Below, piece after piece: positions 8,314-18,963 of a stretch of DNA of 64,000 nucleotides. This DNA comes from Lachnospiraceae bacterium MD329 (lineage in GTDB: Bacteria > Bacillota > Clostridia > UBA1381), in NCBI GenBank assembly GCA_010206265.1, contig VIQV01000029.1, positions 186,001 through 250,000 on the forward strand, written 5' to 3'. Made by a program: the position numbers and the translations under genes. The notes below the pieces were generated by a model. That model made no database searches, was not told the DNA's origin, and saw nothing but the letters and a program-made list of their open reading frames with translations. Positions within the stretch are counted from its first letter, which is position 1; each line of letters opens with the position of its first letter.

Positions 8314-8823
8314 TTAGAACGGTAAATCATCTTCACTTCCGTCCAAATCAGAAAAACCGTCCATATCAAAATCATCACCGAAATTCGGCTCATTTCCTCC
8401 TGCCGGAGGCTGAGGAGCGCTGAAACCGCCCTGATTAAATCCCTGATTGAATCCGTTGTCCTGATTAAAACCGGAATCCTGAAATCCGCCCTGACCGCCG
8501 GTTTCAGCCCTTGAACCCGTAAAATATACTTCATCAACACTAACTTCTGTTGAATACTGTCTTTTACCGTCCTGACCGTCCCAGCTTCTTGATTGCAGAC
8601 TTCCGACTACAGCAACCATACTTCCCTTACGGAAATATCTTGCCAGAAACTCACCTGTCTGACGCCAAGCCACACAATTGATAAAATCAGCCTGCTGCTG
8701 AGCGTCCTTACCTGCGAAACGTCTGTTTACGGCAATAGTAAATCTTGCCAGTGAAACACCGTTCGGAGTCTGACGAATCTCGACGTCACGAGTAAGACGT
8801 CCCATCAAAATTACTTTGTTCAT
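8314..8823 (-). CDS. ssb: Single-stranded DNA-binding protein
   Basis: 169 residues. N-terminal OB fold (about 1-108, MNKVILMGRLTRDVEIRQTP) and a Gly/Asn/Phe-rich disordered linker. It closes with the acidic tail ending DDLPF, which recruits replication and repair partners. Sits between rpsF and rpsR, the usual Firmicutes order, so it is expressed with the ribosomal proteins. Confidence 0.97.
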   Translation of the reverse strand: MNKVILMGRLTRDVEIRQTPNGVSLARFTIAVNRRFAGKDAQQQADFINCVAWRQTGEFLARYFRKGSMVAVVGSLQSRSWDGQDGKRQYSTEVSVDEVYFTGSRAETGGQGGFQDSGFNQDNGFNQGFNQGGFSAPQPPAGGNEPNFGDDFDMDGFSDLDGSEDDLPF

Positions 8824-8854
8824 TGCTTACACCGCTTTCTCATTTGCGAAAAGA

Positions 8855-9157
8855 CTATTCTTCGTCTTTTCTGATAACGATAGTTCTAAGAATTCCGTCT
8901 GTAATCTTGTACTGTCTTTCAAGCTCCTTCGGGAATGAAGTATCAGCCTTAAAGTTTACAAGATAGTAGAAACCCTCTGTTCTATCATCAATTTCGTAAG
9001 CAAGTCTTCTCTTGCCCCACTCGTCAACTGATTCCAATTCACCGTTCTTTTCGATAAGTGATACGAACTTATCCTTAAGAGCAGTTACATTTTCCTCATC
9101 AAGTGTTGCGTCAATGATAAAAATCGTTTCATAGCTGTTTAGAATTTTTTCAGCCAT
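8855..9157 (-). CDS. rpsF: 30S ribosomal protein S6
   Basis: 100 residues (start MAEKILNSYETIFII). The segment ESVDEWGKRRLAYEI is the S6 signature. The start at 9157 is fixed by AGGAGG nine bases upstream; an in-frame GTG nine bases earlier would collide with that site. First gene of rpsF-ssb-rpsR. The 70-base leader contains a perfect palindrome and may be the site of S6:S18 autoregulation. Confidence 0.97.
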   Translation of the reverse strand: MAEKILNSYETIFIIDATLDEENVTALKDKFVSLIEKNGELESVDEWGKRRLAYEIDDRTEGFYYLVNFKADTSFPKELERQYKITDGILRTIVIRKDEE

Positions 9158-9230
9158 TTTCTGCACCTCCTTATGGACTTTAGTCCCACAACCCTATGTT
9201 ATGGGCAAGGATTGTCCGCAATTGCGGAAC
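9158..9230 (-). promoter_or_regulatory. Structured rpsF leader, possible S6:S18 autoregulatory site
   Basis: The transcript from the promoter at 9237-9265 opens with a perfect self-complementary sequence, TCCGCAATTGCGGA (9215-9228). A GGGTTGTGGG-rich stretch follows before the ribosome site. An S6:S18-binding leader is established in many bacteria; I could not confirm its CCG bulge here. Confidence 0.4.
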
Positions 9231-9236
9231 TATAAT

Positions 9237-9265
9237 ATTATATATCAGCATTTACCAAAAGTCAA
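9237..9265 (-). promoter_or_regulatory. Promoter of rpsF-ssb-rpsR
   Basis: Minus strand TTGACT (9265-9260), 17 bases, TATAAT (9242-9237). Confidence 0.8.
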
Positions 9266-9277
9266 GTATTTTTTTGT

Positions 9278-9306
9278 TTGCATTGGAGGATATATTATGA
9301 TATAAT
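9278..9306 (+). promoter_or_regulatory. Promoter of the structured leader RNA of the LRR gene
   Basis: TTGCAT (9278-9283), 17 bases, TATAAT (9301-9306). The RNA start would fall at about 9313, exactly at the base of the long hairpin. Confidence 0.75.
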
Positions 9307-9312
9307 AGTTTT

Positions 9313-9515
9313 TACCACAATGAATTCAAAATTTAATATTCCCGAATATTTGTGTGCATTTTTTTCAATAATGATAAAAATGCTACACTCTATTTTTGCA
9401 TACAGTATTCGTGGTGTTGGAAAATTTTGGATTCGTTGTGGTGACAAGTCCGAGTGGCGCATTTTTAGTGCGCTGCTCAGGCGGCGCACTTTTTTTAGTG
9501 TGCTTGTCACCACAA
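9313..9515 (+). ncRNA. Highly structured leader/small RNA upstream of the LRR gene
   Basis: The 5' end (9314-9334, ACCACAATGAATTCAAAATTT less one base) pairs with 9422-9442 over 21 positions, with only two G-U wobbles. An inner hairpin (GCATTTTT / AAAAATGC) sits in the loop. Next come AGTGCGC (9467-9473) / GCGCACT (9484-9490) and seven T residues, an intrinsic terminator. TTGTGGTGACAAG (9436-9448) can instead pair perfectly with CTTGTCACCACAA (9503-9515), enclosing the terminator. These exclusive pairings look like a switch. The 3' portion resembles the array RNA at 60112-60274 on the minus strand. Confidence 0.65.
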
Positions 9516-9549
9516 TAAATTTATCAAATTACAAACGGAGGTAGAAAAA

Positions 9550-11457
9550 ATGAGAAACAACAGCAGGGGCGGATATTGTCCGCCGACAATGAAAAGACGG
9601 TTTATGTGTATGCTTGTGACAGTGGCGATGCTTCTGACGCTTATGCCTGTCACGATATGCGCGGAAACGAACGGTACTTATCACGACACTATGACATGGA
9701 CGCTTGACGACGACGGCGTTCTTACCGTAAACGGCACGGGAGTAATATCGTACTATTATAATGAGGACGACCCTCTGCCGTGGGCAGAAAGCAAAAGCTC
9801 AATTACGCAAGTTATACTGGGAGAGGGCATAACAGGTATTGAGGGCGATGAAACCTTTGGAAGTATGGAAAGTCTAAGAAGCGTTACGTTTCCCGATAGC
9901 CTTACATTTATAGGCAACGGGACGTTTATGCACTGTACCGCATTAACAAGCGTCACCATTCCGAAGAACGCAAGGCTTGGCAACGTTCCCTTTTGTGCGT
10001 GTGACGCTCTTACAGAAATAAATGTTGACGAGGAAAATCCTTATTATACGTCAATTGACGGAGTATTGTGCAACAAGGAAAAAACGGAGCTTATTCAATA
10101 TCCGTCGGGCAGAAGCGATGCGGCATATACATTCCCCGAAAGCATTACAAGCATCGGTGATGAAGCGTTTGAAATGAATAATAATCTGACAAGCATTGTA
10201 ATTCCTGACAGAATTAAATCAATCGGTCTTTGCGCGTTTGCACTCTGTGAGAATTTAGCGGATATAACTATCGGAAGCGGCGTTGAGGAAATAGGCTATA
10301 ATGCGTTCGGTTATACCGCATACGAAAGTGACGAAGCAAACTGGGACGGCGGCGTGCTGTATATAGGCGATTGTTTGATTTCAGTAAACAACGAAATATC
10401 AGGAGAATATGAGATTAAAAACGGCACAAGATTGATAAGCCACAGCGCGTTTGAGTATTGCAAGAGTTTGACGGGGGTTGCAATCCCCGACAGCGTGCAG
10501 GTGATATGCGACGATGCGTTTGCGGACAGCGGTCTGACCAATGCAACTATTCCAAAGGGCGTTACGAAAATGGGCGAGGGAGTGTTCTATGGCTGTGAGC
10601 TTACGGAAATAAATGTTGACGCGGAGAACACTGTATATATGTCGGAGAACGGCATTGTGCTGAGCCGCGACAAAACCGAGCTTGTCTGGTATCCGAAGAA
10701 CAAAGCCGATACGTCATACATAATTCCGGACGGTGTAAGGAAAATCGGCAGAAATACATTTAATAAGTGTACAAATCTAACTGATGTAACAATCCCCGAC
10801 AGTGTTACCGAAATAGGCGAGCGTGCTTTTTCTTCTTGCGGTATAACAAGCATTGTAATTCCCGACAGCGTTAAGAAAATAGGCAGTGGCGCATTTGGCA
10901 CATGTACCGCTATGACCTCCGCCGTTATAGGCGACGGCGTAGAGGAGATAGACAGCAGCGCATTTTGTTTTTGTTTAAATTTAGCGTCGGTTACAATCGG
11001 AAACAGAGTTAAGGAAGTCAAAAATACCGCGTTCTACTACTGTAACAGGCTGACAGACGTGTACTACAACGGAACGCAGGAGGACTGGGAGAAAATAATT
11101 ATCAACCGCCAAAACGACGAGCTTGTAAAAGCGACGAAGCATTATGAGCCGACAGTAACGCCCACACCAACAGCGACCCCAACCGCAACACCGACGCCCG
11201 AGCCAACAGACCGCGTAGAATTTGAACGTACAGGCGATACGGTATCGGCAAGGCTTATATTTGAAAAAACAACACCGCCTGACGAGGGCGATATACAGAT
11301 GATGGCAGCATATTTTGAAAACGGAACTTTAAAACGGCTTGTAATACCTGAAATTAACGGTATGACGGCTGATTTCAGCTATATGGATTATGATATATCG
11401 GTATATGTATGGGATAAAAATATGAAACCGCTTATGTCGGTTCAGCATTATAAATAA
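9550..11457 (+). CDS. Secreted BspA-type leucine-rich-repeat surface protein
   Basis: 635 residues. A basic N-terminus and hydrophobic stretch (about 14-36, ending ICAE) form a signal peptide; an internal Met14 is an alternative start. About a dozen LRR_5/BspA repeats follow (for example LTDVTIPDSVTEIGERAFSS). Then comes a Thr-Pro linker (about 536-556, repeated TPTAT) and a C-terminal beta-rich domain. These proteins sit at the cell surface and mediate adhesion or binding; the ligand is unknown. No SLH domain or sortase motif is seen, so anchoring is unclear. Translation starts 35 bases after the structured leader, which probably controls it. Confidence 0.88.
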   Translation: MRNNSRGGYCPPTMKRRFMCMLVTVAMLLTLMPVTICAETNGTYHDTMTWTLDDDGVLTVNGTGVISYYYNEDDPLPWAESKSSITQVILGEGITGIEGDETFGSMESLRSVTFPDSLTFIGNGTFMHCTALTSVTIPKNARLGNVPFCACDALTEINVDEENPYYTSIDGVLCNKEKTELIQYPSGRSDAAYTFPESITSIGDEAFEMNNNLTSIVIPDRIKSIGLCAFALCENLADITIGSGVEEIGYNAFGYTAYESDEANWDGGVLYIGDCLISVNNEISGEYEIKNGTRLISHSAFEYCKSLTGVAIPDSVQVICDDAFADSGLTNATIPKGVTKMGEGVFYGCELTEINVDAENTVYMSENGIVLSRDKTELVWYPKNKADTSYIIPDGVRKIGRNTFNKCTNLTDVTIPDSVTEIGERAFSSCGITSIVIPDSVKKIGSGAFGTCTAMTSAVIGDGVEEIDSSAFCFCLNLASVTIGNRVKEVKNTAFYYCNRLTDVYYNGTQEDWEKIIINRQNDELVKATKHYEPTVTPTPTATPTATPTPEPTDRVEFERTGDTVSARLIFEKTTPPDEGDIQMMAAYFENGTLKRLVIPEINGMTADFSYMDYDISVYVWDKNMKPLMSVQHYK

Positions 11458-11470
11458 TGCTTGACGTAAA

Positions 11471-11503
11471 AACAGGGTTGACCACAGTCAACCCTGTTTA
11501 ATT
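11471..11503. terminator. Bidirectional intrinsic terminator between LRR gene and ftsH
   Basis: Twelve-base stem AACAGGGTTGAC (11471-11482) / GTCAACCCTGTT (11487-11498), loop CACA, with T-rich sequence on one side and an A run on the other. Confidence 0.85.
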
Positions 11504-11509
11504 TACCGT

Positions 11510-13465
11510 TTATTCTGCTGTTTCCTCAGCAGCTTCGCGCTGCTGCTTAACGCGGTCAAATATCTCCATAAACTGCTCGCCGCTGATAGTTTCCTTACTT
11601 ATAAGAAATTCCGCTATTTCATCAAGCGCGTCACGATTTTCCTTTAAAATATTCATTGCCTTATCGTAGCATTCTTTCAGCACGCGTACAATTTCTCTGT
11701 CAACCTCGGTCTTTGTTTCATCTGAACAATTCGAAACACTTCTGCCGTCAAGGTACTTATTCTGTACGCTTTCAAGCGCCGCCATACCGAATTTATCTGA
11801 CATTCCGTACTGCGTTATCATATTTCTTACAAGCTCTGTCGCGCGTTCAATATCGTTTGCCGCGCCTGTTGTTTTCGTGTTAAACACCAATTCCTCCGCC
11901 GCGCGTCCTGCAAGGAACACAGTAATCTGGTCAAGGATTTCGTCCTTGGACATCAGATATTTTTCCTCCTCCTCGGGCATTTGCATTGTATATCCGAGTG
12001 AACCCATTGTTCTGGGCACGATAGTGATTTTGTGTACGGGCTGGGTGTGCTTTTGCACGGCAGTCGCAAGCGCGTGACCCACTTCGTGGAATGAAACAAT
12101 GCGTTTTTCCTCTTTGGACAAAATTCTGTCCTTCTTTTCCTTACCTGCTATTATGACTTCAACCGCCTCCATCAGGTCGTCCTGCGTAACGGTTTTTCTG
12201 CCGCAACGTACTGCCCTCAGCGCCGCCTCATTTACCATATTCGCTAAATCCGCTCCTGCCGCGCCGCTTGTTGCAAGCGCCATTTCGTGCAAGTTAATAT
12301 CAGGTTCCGTTTTAACATTTTTAATGTGTACTTTAAGTATATCTTCACGTCCCTTTAAATCGGGCTTTTCAACTATAATACGCCTGTCGAAACGTCCCGG
12401 ACGCAAAAGCGCTTTGTCAAGCACTTCGGGTCGGTTTGTCGCCGCAAGAATAACAAGTCCCTTTGACGAATCAAAGCCGTCCATTTCAGATAAAAGCTGA
12501 TTTAATGTCTGTTCACGCTCATCGTTGGAATTGAGCTGGTTATCGCGCGACTTACCTATCGCGTCAATTTCATCTATAAACACAATACATGGAGCCTTTG
12601 CCGCCGCCTGTTTAAACAAATCCCTGACTCTCGACGCGCCGACACCGACAAACATCTCTACAAATTCCGAACCTGAAAGCGAAAAGAACGGAACCTTCGC
12701 TTCACCTGCCACAGCCTTTGCCAACAGCGTTTTACCTGTACCCGGCGGTCCCACAAGCAGCGCGCCTTTTGGCTGTTTGGCGCCTATCGCCTTATACTTT
12801 GACGGGTTGTGCAGATAATCAACAATTTCAGCAAGGGATTCCTTTGCCTCCTCCTGACCTGCAACATCAGCAAAAGTGATACCGGTCGAATTTTCTACGC
12901 TGTACATTTTGGCATTTGACTGTCCGATACCCATTATTCCGCCTCCGCCGCCCATTTTCTTGGACATTGAGCGCGTAAGCAGGAAAAACAGGAGATATAT
13001 CACTCCCAAAGGCAGTATCCAGGTCAGGAAAAAATCAAGTATGGGGCTCTGGTGCTGTATCGGCGTGGAATATTTCACACCTTTTTCGTCGAGCATTTCC
13101 AAAAGCCTTAAATCTGAAATGTATCCCGTATAATATACGTTTCGGCTGTTCTTTTTCGCGCGCTCTATTACTGTCTGAGGGTCTACGCCCATCATTTTCA
13201 TAAGCGCGGTAACTTCCGGACTTGCCTCCATATCCCCCTCTTCGTATTTCTCGTAAATGGTAATCTGCTCTCTTTGCAGGATTACTTCATCTATTTTATC
13301 CTCATTGAGCATTGTCAGAAAATCACTATATGAAATTTCCTGTTTCTTCGTCGTCTGAAAAGACATCATTACCACATTAAGTATTACTGTCGCAACCACA
13401 GAAATCACAAGGAATATCAGCAGCGGACTTCTGAACGGCGAACGGTTCTTTTTATTGTTATTCAT
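11510..13465 (-). CDS. ftsH: ATP-dependent zinc metalloprotease FtsH
   Basis: 651 residues from the Met at 13465. Membrane-bound AAA protease that degrades misfolded membrane and regulatory proteins. Order: N-terminal helix (about 12-32), extracytoplasmic domain, second helix (about 105-125), AAA module and protease domain. The AAA module has Walker A GPPGTGKT, Walker [10 protein letters not shown] and the second region of homology [20 protein letters not shown]. The zinc site is HEVGH, a mild variant of the usual HEAGH that keeps both His and Glu. The start follows AAGGAGG at a long 11-base spacing. Monocistronic. Confidence 0.97.
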   Translation of the reverse strand: MNNNKKNRSPFRSPLLIFLVISVVATVILNVVMMSFQTTKKQEISYSDFLTMLNEDKIDEVILQREQITIYEKYEEGDMEASPEVTALMKMMGVDPQTVIERAKKNSRNVYYTGYISDLRLLEMLDEKGVKYSTPIQHQSPILDFFLTWILPLGVIYLLFFLLTRSMSKKMGGGGGIMGIGQSNAKMYSVENSTGITFADVAGQEEAKESLAEIVDYLHNPSKYKAIGAKQPKGALLVGPPGTGKTLLAKAVAGEAKVPFFSLSGSEFVEMFVGVGASRVRDLFKQAAAKAPCIVFIDEIDAIGKSRDNQLNSNDEREQTLNQLLSEMDGFDSSKGLVILAATNRPEVLDKALLRPGRFDRRIIVEKPDLKGREDILKVHIKNVKTEPDINLHEMALATSGAAGADLANMVNEAALRAVRCGRKTVTQDDLMEAVEVIIAGKEKKDRILSKEEKRIVSFHEVGHALATAVQKHTQPVHKITIVPRTMGSLGYTMQMPEEEEKYLMSKDEILDQITVFLAGRAAEELVFNTKTTGAANDIERATELVRNMITQYGMSDKFGMAALESVQNKYLDGRSVSNCSDETKTEVDREIVRVLKECYDKAMNILKENRDALDEIAEFLISKETISGEQFMEIFDRVKQQREAAEETAE

Positions 13466-13500
13466 TCTATGCGTATCCTCCTTACGCTTAATCAAGCTAC

Positions 13501-13529
13501 ATTGTATCACTTTAAAAGGATTTTTTCAA
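13501..13529 (-). promoter_or_regulatory. ftsH promoter
   Basis: Minus strand TTGAAA (13529-13524), 17 bases, TACAAT (13506-13501). Confidence 0.7.
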
Positions 13530-13609
13530 CAATTTAATTTATTATTATTAAAATGTTCATAAATATGAGTAAAATGTCAATATTATATGAAAATGTCAAC
13601 ATTCTGTAA

Positions 13610-13638
13610 TTGACTTATATAGAAAAAAGTAATAAAAT
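13610..13638 (+). promoter_or_regulatory. Promoter of the first large SLH protein
   Basis: TTGACT (13610-13615), 17 bases, TAAAAT (13633-13638). Confidence 0.75.
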
Positions 13639-13684
13639 AGAAATATATTTATTTATGCTTTAGAGAGGATAAGGTGATATTATT

Positions 13685-16669
13685 ATGAAAAAATTAACGG
13701 CAATGCTTGCGGCAGTTGCTGTAATGACAGGAATTTCGTGTCAGACAGTGACTTTTGCGGCATTTAATGATGTGGCGGATAACAATCCCTACAGAAAAGC
13801 TATAACAACGCTTTCCAAGCTGTCTGTTATAAACGGTTTTGAAGACGGTACATTCAAACCTGATAATTCTGTTACTCGTGCAGAGTTTTCAACACTTGTT
13901 GTAAATATGCTCAACCTTCAGGACCAGTCATATTCAAACTACACATTTGCTGACAGCTCAGAGCACTGGGCAAAGAACTACATACAGACAGGCTATAATC
14001 TTGGCATTATCGCAGGTTTTGAGGACGGTACTTTCAGACCCGATGAACCTGTTACATATGAACAGGCTCTAAAGATGATTGACTGTACACTTGGCTACGA
14101 TTCACTTGCTCAGAACCGCGGCGGCTGGCCTACAGGTTATATCCAGCAGGCAAGCGAGCTCGGACTTGACAAGAACGTATCGGGCGTAACATATAAAGAC
14201 AACGCGCCGCGCGGCATTGTAGCGCAGACACTTTATAACGCTCTTGAAGTTGAAATGTACGAGAGCAACGGTTATTCGTGGGTAAAGACTGAAAAAACAC
14301 TTCTTAATGATTATCTTAAAGTTAAGGAATTGAAGGGTACTCTTGTTGGTGTAGAGGATACTGTTACGGCAGATTGTACTCATAACCTTCTTGAAGGTGA
14401 AATGGATATTAAGTCAAGCTCGGGTGAAGAGTATGTTATTACATATACTTCAATGACGGAGAATGTTTCAGATATAAAGAAATACCTCGGCAACACAATT
14501 ACTGTTTACTACAGACAACCGACGTCTAAAGACCAGAGAATGCTTGTTATCATTGATGACGAAACAACAAAGAACACGGCATACGAGCTGAGATACGACG
14601 AAATCGACAGCTATTCAAACAACACTCTTAAATACTTCGAGGACAACAGCTCAAAGGCTAAAACCCTGAAGTTTAAGGAAGAGGATTTCACAGTAAGATA
14701 TAACGGTAAGCTTGTTGACGAAAAAGACAGCGTACCTGTTAAAAACAAGGCAAACAACACTATCGAAAATGTTTCACGTGACAGAGCGCTTGAATTGTGG
14801 CTGAATCCTGACACAGATTATTCAATCTACGGAACGGTAAAGCTGACAGACAGCTCAAATAACAGCGCAATCAATATGATTCAGATTTTCGACTATCAGA
14901 CAATGGTAGCTTACGCTGCGCCGTCAACATCAGACTACCGCGTTACAGACAAGCTTGTAACAGGTAACTCACTGTTGCTTGACCCGCAGGCGGCAAACTA
15001 TACATATACAATAACAAAGAACGGTGAAGAAATTCCCGCAACTTCTATTGCCGCAAACGATGTAATTCTGTACGCAGAGAGCTTAGACCAGTCTGTACTT
15101 ACACTTCTTGTTTCAAATAAGAATGTAAAGGGCAGCATATCGTCAATGAGTTCTGACGGCAAAACAATGAATATCGGCGGAACGAGCTATGAAGTAAGTC
15201 CGAAATGTGTTTCATATGTAAAGGATAAGCACGGCAAAGATCTTAAGTCAGGTGTTTCAGGTACATTCTACCTTGACGCTCTCGGCACAGCAGTATTTGC
15301 AACAGTTGAGCAGACAGCAGTAGCGCCTTACGCTTATATTGCAAACGCATACCTCGCAGAGAATGAGGACGGAAAAGCATACCTTTCAGTATATTCAACA
15401 AGCACATCAGGTAATGTATCTTCATACCCTGTAAAGGACAAGGTTAAGTTCAACGGTTCTACTATAAACAGTGAGCTTGTCCTTGATAAACTTGAGGCAA
15501 GTTCATCATATGCAAATCCTGATGAAGACCTTGCATCAAAAATATACGGAGCAAACAAAACAGTTAATATTACACCGTATTCACAGCCTGCCCGTATCAC
15601 AATAAAGAACGGTACAATTACGGAAATCGTAACAATGGAGGCTGACGAGCTGCAATCTCAAAACGAAGATAACGAAAAGCTTGTACGCTGTAAAGAGCTT
15701 GACCAGTACAGATATTCTTCAAACGGTTTTGTACTTGACAATAAAACAGCGTTCACAGTAAATTCATCAACTATCGTATTATGTCCTCCGGCAGACAGAA
15801 GTCAGAGAGATAAGTATGCAAAGAAGACACCATCAGGCGCATTCTCTTCAGGTGATTCATACTACGTTGAGGCATATGACATCAATTCATCAAAAGTAGC
15901 AGGACTTGTTATCCTGTACGGCAGTGACGGTACACTGACAAAGGTTAAGAAAGACACTGACTTCTCGGTAGTCGCAAAGCTTCCCGAGACAACCTATGAT
16001 GACGAAACCGACAAGAGCATACATCAGCTTGAATTATTCGCAGGCACAGCAAGCGCGGCAAAAGTATGGAAAACATTTGATGATAAAGAATTCCGCGATG
16101 TTCAGGTAGGCGACGTTATTCAGTTCTCTTACGACAGCGACCAGTTCGCTCAGGAGCGTATAAACAATATACGTTATGCAGATATTGAAGAAATTCTTGA
16201 CGGTAAAACATACGACGGCAAGAAGTTCAACTGGCAGGAAGAGCAGACTCCTTCAGAGGACAATAACTATCAGTCATACAAATTTGATTACAGATTTAAA
16301 AAGGCAGGAACTGACGAGGACGAAATATACAACAGCACCTCACTGGGTTCGGTACCGTATTCAAGAGCTTGTATGTATAACGTAAGTCAGGTACTTCTCG
16401 ACGATAAGAAACTATACGTTACAAAGAACGGTTTCGACTCAAACGAAGATCTTGACGACAGCGATTATGAGGAAATCAACATTCAGTCCTCAACAAAGAT
16501 TGTTCGTATGAACGACAGCGGTGATGAAATCAGTAAATTTGTTCAGGATACAACCACACCTCTTACAATTAATGATTTTAAGGACGCTAAAAACTACGGT
16601 ATAAATTGTTCAAAAATTCTTGTTTGTTCGTCAAAGGGCAACGCTAAATTGATAGTAATTTATCAGTAA
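13685..16669 (+). CDS. Large SLH-domain surface (S-layer-type) protein
   Basis: 994 residues. Signal peptide (1-26, ending TFAA), then SLH repeats. These include [20 protein letters not shown] with [19 protein letters not shown] (about 27-75), [17 protein letters not shown] with [18 protein letters not shown] (about 87-140), and a degenerate third unit around [21 protein letters not shown] repeats bind pyruvylated secondary cell-wall polymer. The long remainder is beta-rich and without a recognisable domain. It is a paralogue of the 980-residue protein at 49644-52586, sharing the SLH arrangement and the GGWP(S/T)GY motif. Own promoter and terminator, so monocistronic. Confidence 0.9.
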   Translation: MKKLTAMLAAVAVMTGISCQTVTFAAFNDVADNNPYRKAITTLSKLSVINGFEDGTFKPDNSVTRAEFSTLVVNMLNLQDQSYSNYTFADSSEHWAKNYIQTGYNLGIIAGFEDGTFRPDEPVTYEQALKMIDCTLGYDSLAQNRGGWPTGYIQQASELGLDKNVSGVTYKDNAPRGIVAQTLYNALEVEMYESNGYSWVKTEKTLLNDYLKVKELKGTLVGVEDTVTADCTHNLLEGEMDIKSSSGEEYVITYTSMTENVSDIKKYLGNTITVYYRQPTSKDQRMLVIIDDETTKNTAYELRYDEIDSYSNNTLKYFEDNSSKAKTLKFKEEDFTVRYNGKLVDEKDSVPVKNKANNTIENVSRDRALELWLNPDTDYSIYGTVKLTDSSNNSAINMIQIFDYQTMVAYAAPSTSDYRVTDKLVTGNSLLLDPQAANYTYTITKNGEEIPATSIAANDVILYAESLDQSVLTLLVSNKNVKGSISSMSSDGKTMNIGGTSYEVSPKCVSYVKDKHGKDLKSGVSGTFYLDALGTAVFATVEQTAVAPYAYIANAYLAENEDGKAYLSVYSTSTSGNVSSYPVKDKVKFNGSTINSELVLDKLEASSSYANPDEDLASKIYGANKTVNITPYSQPARITIKNGTITEIVTMEADELQSQNEDNEKLVRCKELDQYRYSSNGFVLDNKTAFTVNSSTIVLCPPADRSQRDKYAKKTPSGAFSSGDSYYVEAYDINSSKVAGLVILYGSDGTLTKVKKDTDFSVVAKLPETTYDDETDKSIHQLELFAGTASAAKVWKTFDDKEFRDVQVGDVIQFSYDSDQFAQERINNIRYADIEEILDGKTYDGKKFNWQEEQTPSEDNNYQSYKFDYRFKKAGTDEDEIYNSTSLGSVPYSRACMYNVSQVLLDDKKLYVTKNGFDSNEDLDDSDYEEINIQSSTKIVRMNDSGDEISKFVQDTTTPLTINDFKDAKNYGINCSKILVCSSKGNAKLIVIYQ

Positions 16670-16673
16670 TTTG

Positions 16674-16701
16674 AAAATCCACCCGAAAGGGTGGATTTTT
16701 T
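16674..16701 (+). terminator. Intrinsic terminator after the SLH gene
   Basis: AAAATCCACCC (16674-16684) / GGGTGGATTTT (16689-16699), GAAA tetraloop, followed by T residues. Confidence 0.9.
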
Positions 16702-16712
16702 CAATCTGCGAC

Positions 16713-16741
16713 TTGATTTTATTGTCATTTTATAATATAAT
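16713..16741 (+). promoter_or_regulatory. Promoter of the purC operon
   Basis: TTGATT (16713-16718), 17 bases, TATAAT (16736-16741). The leader is only about 40 bases, too short for a purine riboswitch. Confidence 0.7.
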
Positions 16742-16787
16742 ACAATATGTAAAAATGTGCTTTAACAGAAAGGCTATGGTGATTACT

Positions 16788-17495
16788 ATGAAAAAATTAG
16801 AACAACTTTATGAAGGCAAGGCAAAGAAGGTTTTTAAGACTGATAATGAAAACCTGTATATCGTTGATTACAAGGACGACGCCACAGCATTTAACGGTCT
16901 GAAAAAAGGTCAGATTTCAGGCAAAGGCGTTGTTAACAACAAGATGTCTAACTTCCTTATGCAGATAATGGAGAAAAACGGTATCCCGACTCATTTTGTC
17001 GAGGAAATCTCAGATAGAGAAACCGTTGTCAAAAGAGTGGAAATCGTGCCTCTTGAAGTTATTATAAGAAATATCGCGGCAGGCAGCTTTTCAAAACGTT
17101 TCGGTGTTGAAGAGGGTAAAAAGCTTAACTGCACAACTCTTGAATACTGCTTAAAGGACGACGATTTGGGCGACCCGATGATTAACGATTATCAGATTAT
17201 CGCAATCGGCGCCGCAACAAAAGAAGACCTTGACACAATTGCAGACCTTACATTTAAAGTAAATGATGTTCTCAAGGCATATTTTGAAAGTGTAAATATT
17301 GAACTTGTTGACTTCAAGATTGAATTCGGCAGAACTCCTGACGGTCAGATTATACTTGCAGATGAAATTTCACCTGATACCTGCCGTTTATGGGACGCTG
17401 ATACACACGAAAAGCTTGACAAAGACCGTTTCCGCAGAGATATGGGCAATGTCGAGGAGGCATATGCCGAGGTATTCAAGAGATTAGGTCTGTAA
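16788..17495 (+). CDS. purC: SAICAR synthase (phosphoribosylaminoimidazole-succinocarboxamide synthase)
   Basis: 235 residues starting [16 protein letters not shown]. Joins aspartate to CAIR in step 8 of purine synthesis with ATP. Signatures: [33 protein letters not shown] and [14 protein letters not shown], all intact. The start at 16788 is chosen from family N-termini; an ATG at 16776 is possible. First gene of purC-purB-purA, which places the three enzymes carrying out the aspartate additions and fumarate releases together. Confidence 0.97.
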   Translation: MKKLEQLYEGKAKKVFKTDNENLYIVDYKDDATAFNGLKKGQISGKGVVNNKMSNFLMQIMEKNGIPTHFVEEISDRETVVKRVEIVPLEVIIRNIAAGSFSKRFGVEEGKKLNCTTLEYCLKDDDLGDPMINDYQIIAIGAATKEDLDTIADLTFKVNDVLKAYFESVNIELVDFKIEFGRTPDGQIILADEISPDTCRLWDADTHEKLDKDRFRRDMGNVEEAYAEVFKRLGL

Positions 17496-17511
17496 AAAGA
17501 AAGGAATAAAT

Positions 17512-18945
17512 ATGGCTACTGATACTTACGAAAGTCCGTTAAATTCACGCTATGCGTCAAAGGAAATGCAATACATCTTTTCGCCCGACAAAAAATTCTC
17601 AACTTGGCGTAAATTGTGGATAGCGCTTGCAGAAAGCGAGCAGGAACTCGGACTTCAAATAACCGACGAGCAAATCGCTCAAATGAAGGAACATATATAC
17701 GACATAAATTATGATGTTGCGCGCGAACAGGAAAAGAAGGTACGTCACGATGTAATGGCTCACGTTCACGCCTACGGTGTGCAGTGCCCCGACGCAAAAC
17801 CTATTATTCACCTCGGCGCTACAAGCTGTTATGTCGGCGACAATACCGATATAATAATAATGACTGAGGCTTTACAGCTTGTAAAGAAAAAACTTGTATG
17901 CCTTATCGGTGAGCTTGCTAAATTTGCAAAAGCAAATAAAGATTTACCGACGCTCGCTTTCACACACTTTCAGCCGGCACAGCCGACCACTGTCGGTAAG
18001 CGCGCCTCATTATGGCTTGAAGACCTGCTGATGGATTTGGAAGATGTTGAATATCAGCTTTCAAAAGCAAAGCTGTTAGGCTGTAAAGGTACTACAGGTA
18101 CACAGGCAAGCTTTATGGAGCTTTTCAGCGGCGACCACGAAAAATGCAAGGAGCTTGACAGAAAGATTGCGGCAAAAATGGGCTATGAAAACTCCTTCCC
18201 CGTAAGCGGACAAACATATCCGCGAAAGCTTGATTCACAAATACTGAACGTACTGAGCCTTATCGCGCAGAGCGCTTATAAATTCTCAAACGACATACGT
18301 CTTTTACAGCATTTAAAGCAAATTGAAGAGCCGTTTGAAAAATCACAGATTGGCTCGTCCGCAATGGCTTATAAACGTAATCCAATGCGTTCTGAGAGAA
18401 TAGGTTCACTCGCAAGATACGTAATAGTTGACGCGCTCAATCCTGCAATCACAGCCTCAACACAGTGGTTTGAAAGAACGCTCGACGACAGCGCAAACAA
18501 GCGTATTTCCGTACCTGAGGCATTCCTTGCGGTTGACGCAATTTTGAGCCTTTATATCAATGTCGTTGACGGTCTTGTAGTTTACGATAAAGTAATCCAC
18601 CAGCAGTTTATGCGCGAGATACCGTTTATGGCTACTGAGAACATAATGATGGACGCAGTTAAAAAAGGCGGTGACAGACAGGACCTGCACGAGAAAATCC
18701 GTGTATATTCAATGGAGGCAGGTAAAACTGTTAAGGTTGAGGGCAAGGAAAATAATCTTGCCGAGCTTATTGCAAATGACCCAGCTTTCGGTCTTACACT
18801 CGATGAAATCAATGCGGTTATGAAACCCGAAAATTATGTCGGACGCGCACCGCAGCAAGTGGAGGATTTCCTTAATGACTGCGTTTATCCGATACTTGAA
18901 AGAAATAAAGACTTGCTCGGTATAGAAGTTGAAATTAACGTATAA
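17512..18945 (+). CDS. purB: Adenylosuccinate lyase
   Basis: 477 residues. Removes fumarate from SAICAR and from adenylosuccinate. Signature SSAMAYKRNPMRSERI (about residues 280-295) carries the mobile catalytic loop, and HLGATSCYVGDNTD and THFQPAQPTTVGKR mark the fumarase/aspartase fold. Starts 16 bases after purC with AAAGGAA as ribosome site. The length matches the longer purB form. Confidence 0.97.
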   Translation: MATDTYESPLNSRYASKEMQYIFSPDKKFSTWRKLWIALAESEQELGLQITDEQIAQMKEHIYDINYDVAREQEKKVRHDVMAHVHAYGVQCPDAKPIIHLGATSCYVGDNTDIIIMTEALQLVKKKLVCLIGELAKFAKANKDLPTLAFTHFQPAQPTTVGKRASLWLEDLLMDLEDVEYQLSKAKLLGCKGTTGTQASFMELFSGDHEKCKELDRKIAAKMGYENSFPVSGQTYPRKLDSQILNVLSLIAQSAYKFSNDIRLLQHLKQIEEPFEKSQIGSSAMAYKRNPMRSERIGSLARYVIVDALNPAITASTQWFERTLDDSANKRISVPEAFLAVDAILSLYINVVDGLVVYDKVIHQQFMREIPFMATENIMMDAVKKGGDRQDLHEKIRVYSMEAGKTVKVEGKENNLAELIANDPAFGLTLDEINAVMKPENYVGRAPQQVEDFLNDCVYPILERNKDLLGIEVEINV

Positions 18946-18963
18946 ATATAGGAGGAAAAATAA

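Noticed and set aside
9278-9544. 88-codon open frame upstream of the LRR gene
   Set aside because: It starts inside the promoter, lacks a sensible ribosome site for an mRNA beginning near 9313, and overlaps a long RNA helix and terminator.
9756-11021. Long antisense frames across the LRR gene
   Set aside because: They mirror the repetitive coding strand and have no ribosome sites or protein-like features.
16742-16787. Purine riboswitch before purC
   Set aside because: The leader after the promoter is about 40 bases, too short for the aptamer and expression platform.
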